Origin: Bdellovibrio sp. ZAP7
GTDB taxonomy: Bacteria; Bdellovibrionota; Bdellovibrionia; Bdellovibrionales; Bdellovibrionaceae
Direction: 5' to 3'
Assembly: GCF_006874645.1 (NCBI RefSeq)
Contig: NZ_CP030082.1
Span: 1,178,001 to 1,242,000 of the forward strand
DNA length: 64,000 nt
The position numbers and the translations under genes were made by a program. The notes under the pieces were generated by a model, which made no database searches, was not told the origin of the DNA, and saw nothing but the letters and a program-made list of their open reading frames with translations. Position 1 is the stretch's first letter, and each line of letters starts with the position of its first letter. Below, one piece after another: positions 60,669 to 64,000 of the stretch.

Positions 60669-61115
60669 GTGAAAAAGCTTATTTTGATGATCGCAGTGAC
60701 GGTGTCTTCTTCAGCATTTGCAGCCCCTAGCACGCCAGAATTCGTCGATACTTTGGTAGATACAATTAACGCGAAACTTGTGGTGATCAATAACGAGCGC
60801 ACACAAGAGGGTGCTAAACTTTATTGCAATCAACTGAATGCAGACCAAGTAAATCTAATCGCTGCGTATTTCCGTAACAAAAAAGCGAATGCTTGGAAAA
60901 CGTTGAGTTCGGTAAATGCCAGCAGCTTTGTGAGCTCTGTAGGTTTCAATCTTTCCTGCTTCCCGAAACCGTGCAAAAACTATGATGATTTGGTTCATGG
61001 TATTTGCAATGCAAAATCCTATAAAATGGATCGCGCGCTTTTGACAAATTCCTTAGAAGCCATCAAGGGTGGAAAAATCTATGTCAACACGACAATGGAT
61101 GAAGTGGCTCGCTAG
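60669..61115 (+). CDS. Small exported protein with four cysteines
   Basis: 148 residues, GTG start with GAGGAG upstream, signal peptide ending in SAFAAPST. Cys at KLYCNQL, LSCFPKPC and GICNA. A helix-rich domain follows the signal (EFVDTLVDTINAKLVVINNERTQ). Followed by a strong terminator, so it ends the unit that begins at 60165. No family recognised. Confidence 0.75.
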   Translation: MKKLILMIAVTVSSSAFAAPSTPEFVDTLVDTINAKLVVINNERTQEGAKLYCNQLNADQVNLIAAYFRNKKANAWKTLSSVNASSFVSSVGFNLSCFPKPCKNYDDLVHGICNAKSYKMDRALLTNSLEAIKGGKIYVNTTMDEVAR

Positions 61116-61145
61116 TAGCCATTATCATTGTAAAGTTGAAATTTA

Positions 61146-61173
61146 AAAAGGGACCTAATGGGTCCCTTTTTTT
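61146..61173 (+). terminator. Intrinsic terminator
   Basis: AAAAAGGGACC, TAAT, GGGTCCCTTTTTTT: perfect stem and long T run. Confidence 0.92.
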
Positions 61174-61250
61174 GTCCTGCATAATCACATCTTGAACAGA
61201 CTTTCAGTTTGGGTCGAAATATTTAAAACAAATATTTCCAAGGAACATCC

Positions 61251-62093
61251 ATGACTGGTCGGTCGTTTAAGGTCTTGCTCGTTTTCGTGGCTTTGGTATT
61301 TCAACTTCCTTTCCAAGCGGCACACGCCGAACCGGAACCGGGAGCGGAAATGTTCATCTTCCATCTGGGATATTTTCTTCCTTCCTTTGATACAACTTTG
61401 CGCGTGGATAATAAGGCTCTCGGCCGCGGGGATGAAGTAAACCTTGAAAACGATTTGGGTCTTGATGTTGAAGAAACGACCATTCGCGCAGATGCCCTCT
61501 GGCGGAAGTCAGAGCATAATCGCTTAACTCTAGGAATATTTAATTTTAATCGAACGGGCAATCGGGTTATCAACCGTCAAATTCAAATTGGTGATCAAAT
61601 TTATCCGGTCGGCGCGACTGTGAATACCAATTTTAATTTCACGGTGATTCCCATCGCTTGGTCTTATGCATTTATCAAAAACTCAACTTGGGAAGTTGCT
61701 GCAGGAGCCGGTCTGCAGTGGTCGCAAATTAGTTTTAAAGCGGAAGGCAGTGCTTCACTAAGTGGGCTGAGTGGCAGTCGCGAAGCCACAGCCTCTACAA
61801 ATGCGCCGCTCCCCCTAATAGGAATCGATGCAAAATACTATATCTTTGATAACTGGAGCGTGGGCTCGAATCTGGGGGTATTTGCTTATAAAGTTTCAGC
61901 GTCGAATATGGACATGCAGGGTAATGTCGTGAATGCCACTATTTCTACGGATTGGTGGTTCACTAAGTATGTGGGCGCTGGTGCTGCACTGAACTGGTAT
62001 TATGTTGGTGTTGACGTGCAAGGCAGTAAGTGGACGGGGGAGTTTAACTACCAATACTTGGGACCCCAACTCTTTTTATCAGGGCGATTTTGA
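61251..62093 (+). CDS. Outer-membrane beta-barrel protein
   Basis: 280 residues, signal peptide ending in AAHAEPEP. The mature part has about ten beta-type segments (TTIRADALWRKSEHNRLTLGIFNF, TVIPIAWSYAFIKNSTWEVAAGAGLQW, NWSVGSNLGVFAYKVSASN) and ends in Phe (GPQLFLSGRF). No cysteines. The pattern resembles OmpW- or OmpA-type barrels with long loops; not identified further. Confidence 0.82.
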   Translation: MTGRSFKVLLVFVALVFQLPFQAAHAEPEPGAEMFIFHLGYFLPSFDTTLRVDNKALGRGDEVNLENDLGLDVEETTIRADALWRKSEHNRLTLGIFNFNRTGNRVINRQIQIGDQIYPVGATVNTNFNFTVIPIAWSYAFIKNSTWEVAAGAGLQWSQISFKAEGSASLSGLSGSREATASTNAPLPLIGIDAKYYIFDNWSVGSNLGVFAYKVSASNMDMQGNVVNATISTDWWFTKYVGAGAALNWYYVGVDVQGSKWTGEFNYQYLGPQLFLSGRF

Positions 62094-62138
62094 TATTTTT
62101 GTTCGCCATAGCAATCAGTGCGACGTTAGAATCAGAGC

Positions 62139-63212
62139 ATGAGCAAAGTCGCAGTCTTTTTTCAAAGTGAACCACCTCCAGCCATCGATGGAATTAAAAA
62201 ACCTTTTAAACCCGGCGGCTACAGTGATAGCGGCGCTGATATAGCCTATGCCCTTAAGGAAAGTGGTCAGTTTGTGGCGACGCCGGTGGCTTTTCCTGAA
62301 CCACAAAATGATAAAGACTGGGTCTTTCCTGATAGCGAATCAGGCTTTGCGAAAGCCTATGAAGCTGGTGCCAGAGTCTTTTGGCTGAACACTGTTTTGT
62401 ACGTGGGCCATCCCGTTGAGAAAATAAAATATCCTGATGTAAAGTTCGTGGGACAGCTTCCTGCGGATGTGCAAAAGGCTGACGATAAGTTCGCGACCAA
62501 TAAGCTTTTGCGAGAGCGTGGACTTCCGGTGGCTTTTTCTGAAGTTATTAAGCTTGAAAACTGGCAGTCATTAAATTTAACGGCTCCCATGATGATTAAA
62601 CCTATCCGTGGTCGTGGCAGCCAAGGTGTGGAAGTCGTCAAGGAATCCCCAGCATTGAAAGCGTTGGTTGAAAAGTGGAAGGCCTCTGGGGAGTTTGGTG
62701 ATGCTTTTATGGCCGAAGAGTTTTTGCCCGGTGACGAGATAACGATCACGGTGATGCCGGCAGGGACTTATCGTGTTCAAGGGGAGAACGTCGTTAAAGA
62801 CACTCCCTGGGCATTGCCTCCGGTGCGACGTGTGAATCATGTCGAAGGGGTTGCGCCTTACAACGGTGTCGTAGCGGTGACCTCTAATAGTGTTCTTCTG
62901 TCGCCAGTTGAGGCGCAGGAAGCCGCTATTCACAGTGCGGTACAGGCTTGCGAGCGAGCTGGAACTCTTTTGGAAATTCATGCGCCGATTCGCATTGATT
63001 GCCGTCAAAACTCCGACGGAAAGTACCTGATTTTTGATTTAAATATGAAACCGAATATGACGGGGCCAGGAAGGCCGGGGCGGGATAATCAAGACAGTCT
63101 GTCTGCTATTGCTGCCCGAGGAATTGGCTGGGACTTTAAAGACTTGCTGCTAGCGATGCTAGAGCAAGCCTTTAAGATGGTCGTTAGTAGCCAAGGATAT
63201 CTACGTAAGTAA
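62139..63212 (+). CDS. ATP-grasp enzyme (D-Ala-D-Ala ligase superfamily)
   Basis: 357 residues, cytoplasmic. ATP-grasp motifs: PMMIKPIRGRGSQGVEVV (ATP-binding Lys and Gly-rich loop), MAEEFLPGDEITITVMPAG, and near the C-terminus LIFDLNMKPNMTGPGRPGRDNQD, with the metal-binding Asp and Asn. The N-terminal half (SKVAVFFQSEPPPA) is not the usual Ddl start, so it may join a different amino acid or peptide by an acyl-phosphate. Its 3' end overlaps the convergent S4-like gene by 29 bases. Confidence 0.85.
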   Translation: MSKVAVFFQSEPPPAIDGIKKPFKPGGYSDSGADIAYALKESGQFVATPVAFPEPQNDKDWVFPDSESGFAKAYEAGARVFWLNTVLYVGHPVEKIKYPDVKFVGQLPADVQKADDKFATNKLLRERGLPVAFSEVIKLENWQSLNLTAPMMIKPIRGRGSQGVEVVKESPALKALVEKWKASGEFGDAFMAEEFLPGDEITITVMPAGTYRVQGENVVKDTPWALPPVRRVNHVEGVAPYNGVVAVTSNSVLLSPVEAQEAAIHSAVQACERAGTLLEIHAPIRIDCRQNSDGKYLIFDLNMKPNMTGPGRPGRDNQDSLSAIAARGIGWDFKDLLLAMLEQAFKMVVSSQGYLRK

Positions 63213-63456
63213 TGCCTTTAGCAACGCTGGAAGAAACTTTAGCGCGTTGGCCTTTGATTTGAATTCTGCCATCCAAGAACAACTGTTTGAAAGTTGTGCG
63301 AGTGATGTTGAACAGATTCAGGTTTTCTTTTTGATTGCGAAGGGCGTTTAATAAAACCACATCCAAACGTTTGGCTGATTTGTGAAGCTCAATCGTCACG
63401 CGAAATGATTTAGGTGGTTGTGGTGGAACGTGATTTACGCCTTCGTATGCATCCAT
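63184..63456 (-). CDS. Small S4-like RNA-binding protein
   Basis: 90 residues. The segment AKRLDVVLLNALRN, then NITRTTFKQLFLDGRIQIKGQRAKVSSSVAKG, follows the S4 pattern (a Leu-rich helix, then ISR-type turn, K-x-L-x-x-x-G-x-V-x-V). The ATG at 63456 has GGAG five bases upstream and gives MDAYEGV as start; the longer reading from 63513 lacks it. S4 proteins bind structured RNA. Its 3' end runs 29 bases into the ATP-grasp gene. Confidence 0.7.
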   Translation of the reverse strand: MDAYEGVNHVPPQPPKSFRVTIELHKSAKRLDVVLLNALRNQKENLNLFNITRTTFKQLFLDGRIQIKGQRAKVSSSVAKGITYVDILGY

Positions 63457-63589
63457 GGGGTCTCCGAATTTAATAAGGCCGAAAGATGCCACGGGAAGGC
63501 CGCATTTGTCCATTTTCTTTGAGGTTGAGGGCTCTTATGGGGTCCGAGCCCTAAAAAAATGCCACGAATTGGGCTCAAACCAGCTGTTT

Positions 63590-64000
63590 TTAGTTACATT
63601 TGCCGACCGGGCCGTAAGTAACGACACTTTGGCAAACGAAAGCAAGCTTTTGGCCTTTTTTGATATTTAAAGTCTGAGAGATTTTCTTAGAAACCTTTTT
63701 TACGACAGCGTATTCAACTGTGACTTCGGCTTCATTCTCAAAGCATTCTTCAGTATAATTTTTCGCTTCAAATTTTGTCCTATTGGTTTGCTTTAGAACT
63801 AAATTGAAGATGTTGCCATCCTCGTCCTTTTCAATGCCATCCCAAGTTACCAGATTTTCTTCTTCAGAAAGTTTGTCTGATTCAATTCTGTAGGCATCCA
63901 TGGGACGGCCCGCGACGCCGATTTTCACTTGGTTGCCGTCGATCGTATACGCTGTGCAATTAGAAGTTAAATAAACACCACCTGCAAAAACAGGGTTAGC
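63590..64000 (-). CDS. Exported protein, 5' end cut by window edge
   Basis: The frame is open to the right edge: upstream of the first internal start the residues ANPVFAGGVYLTSNCTAYTIDGNQ continue, with VFAGG resembling a signal-peptide cleavage site. The visible part (about 136 residues) has cysteines in SNCTAY, EECFEN, AFVCQS and GKCN, enough for two disulfides, and is beta-rich (NIFNLVLKQTNRTKFEAKNY). A GTG at 63928 would be an internal start and is unlikely. No family recognised. Confidence 0.65.
   Translation of the reverse strand, partial: ANPVFAGGVYLTSNCTAYTIDGNQVKIGVAGRPMDAYRIESDKLSEEENLVTWDGIEKDEDGNIFNLVLKQTNRTKFEAKNYTEECFENEAEVTVEYAVVKKVSKKISQTLNIKKGQKLAFVCQSVVTYGPVGKCN

Noticed and set aside
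62139-63212. D-alanine--D-alanine ligase (ddl)
   Set aside because: ATP-grasp motifs match, but the N-terminal half lacks the usual Ddl substrate segment, so only the superfamily is named.
1-64000. tRNA, rRNA, insertion sequences, replication origin
   Set aside because: No cloverleaf, rRNA stretch, transposase frame or DnaA-box cluster was recognised by eye.

Overview
The window looks like a chromosomal segment of a predatory or environmental bacterium of the Bdellovibrio/Oligoflexia type. This is an inference from the gene mix: very many small exported proteins of unknown family, a short TIGR02147-like protein, a def-fmt-rpe cluster below an LptG-type permease, a mitochondrial-type aconitase and an unusually compact layout. 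No rRNA, tRNA, CRISPR array, transposase or integrase was seen. A partial gene lies at each edge.

Layout. 0-4 kb: an exported protein, a sirtuin and aconitase. 4-7 kb: a two-gene signalling unit, a PilZ-like/methyltransferase fusion followed by a membrane class III nucleotidyl cyclase. 7-14.8 kb: envelope and exported proteins, including an orphan sugar-type binding protein, a CapA-like protein, a lipoprotein/OMP/membrane-protein operon and an LpxR-type lipid A deacylase. 15-24 kb: an abundant exported protein, a lipoprotein metalloprotease, an oligopeptide-binding protein, an OmpA-type lipoprotein, a SIMPL protein, a papain-like protease and a TerC-type transporter with a switch-like leader. 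24-30 kb: regulators (TIGR02147-like, TetR, Fnr-like) and a c-heme chemoreceptor. 30-37 kb: housekeeping genes (thioredoxin-like, birA, nadC, a response regulator, lptG, def, fmt, rpe). 37-48 kb: proline- and threonine-rich surface proteins, hutH, then an accessory block (Cys-rich protein, VOC, Tat-exported tailspike-like protein, GNAT) up to the DTW gene. 48-52.6 kb: hutU and a complete SsuABC-like transporter. 52.6-60 kb: a minus-strand run of eight exported or membrane-anchored unknown proteins, the last six tightly packed. 60-64 kb: exported proteins, an OMP, an ATP-grasp enzyme and an S4-like protein.

How it fits together. Histidine degradation is represented by hutH and hutU, with the accessory block between them. 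Three regions look like control modules: the cyclase plus PilZ-like methyltransferase, the Fnr-like regulator facing a c-heme chemoreceptor across an FNR-type palindrome, and the TerC leader with two mutually exclusive hairpins. Six of twelve convergent gene pairs end in a shared four-base stop overlap. The least explained block is the 52.6-57.8 kb operon of six exported proteins.
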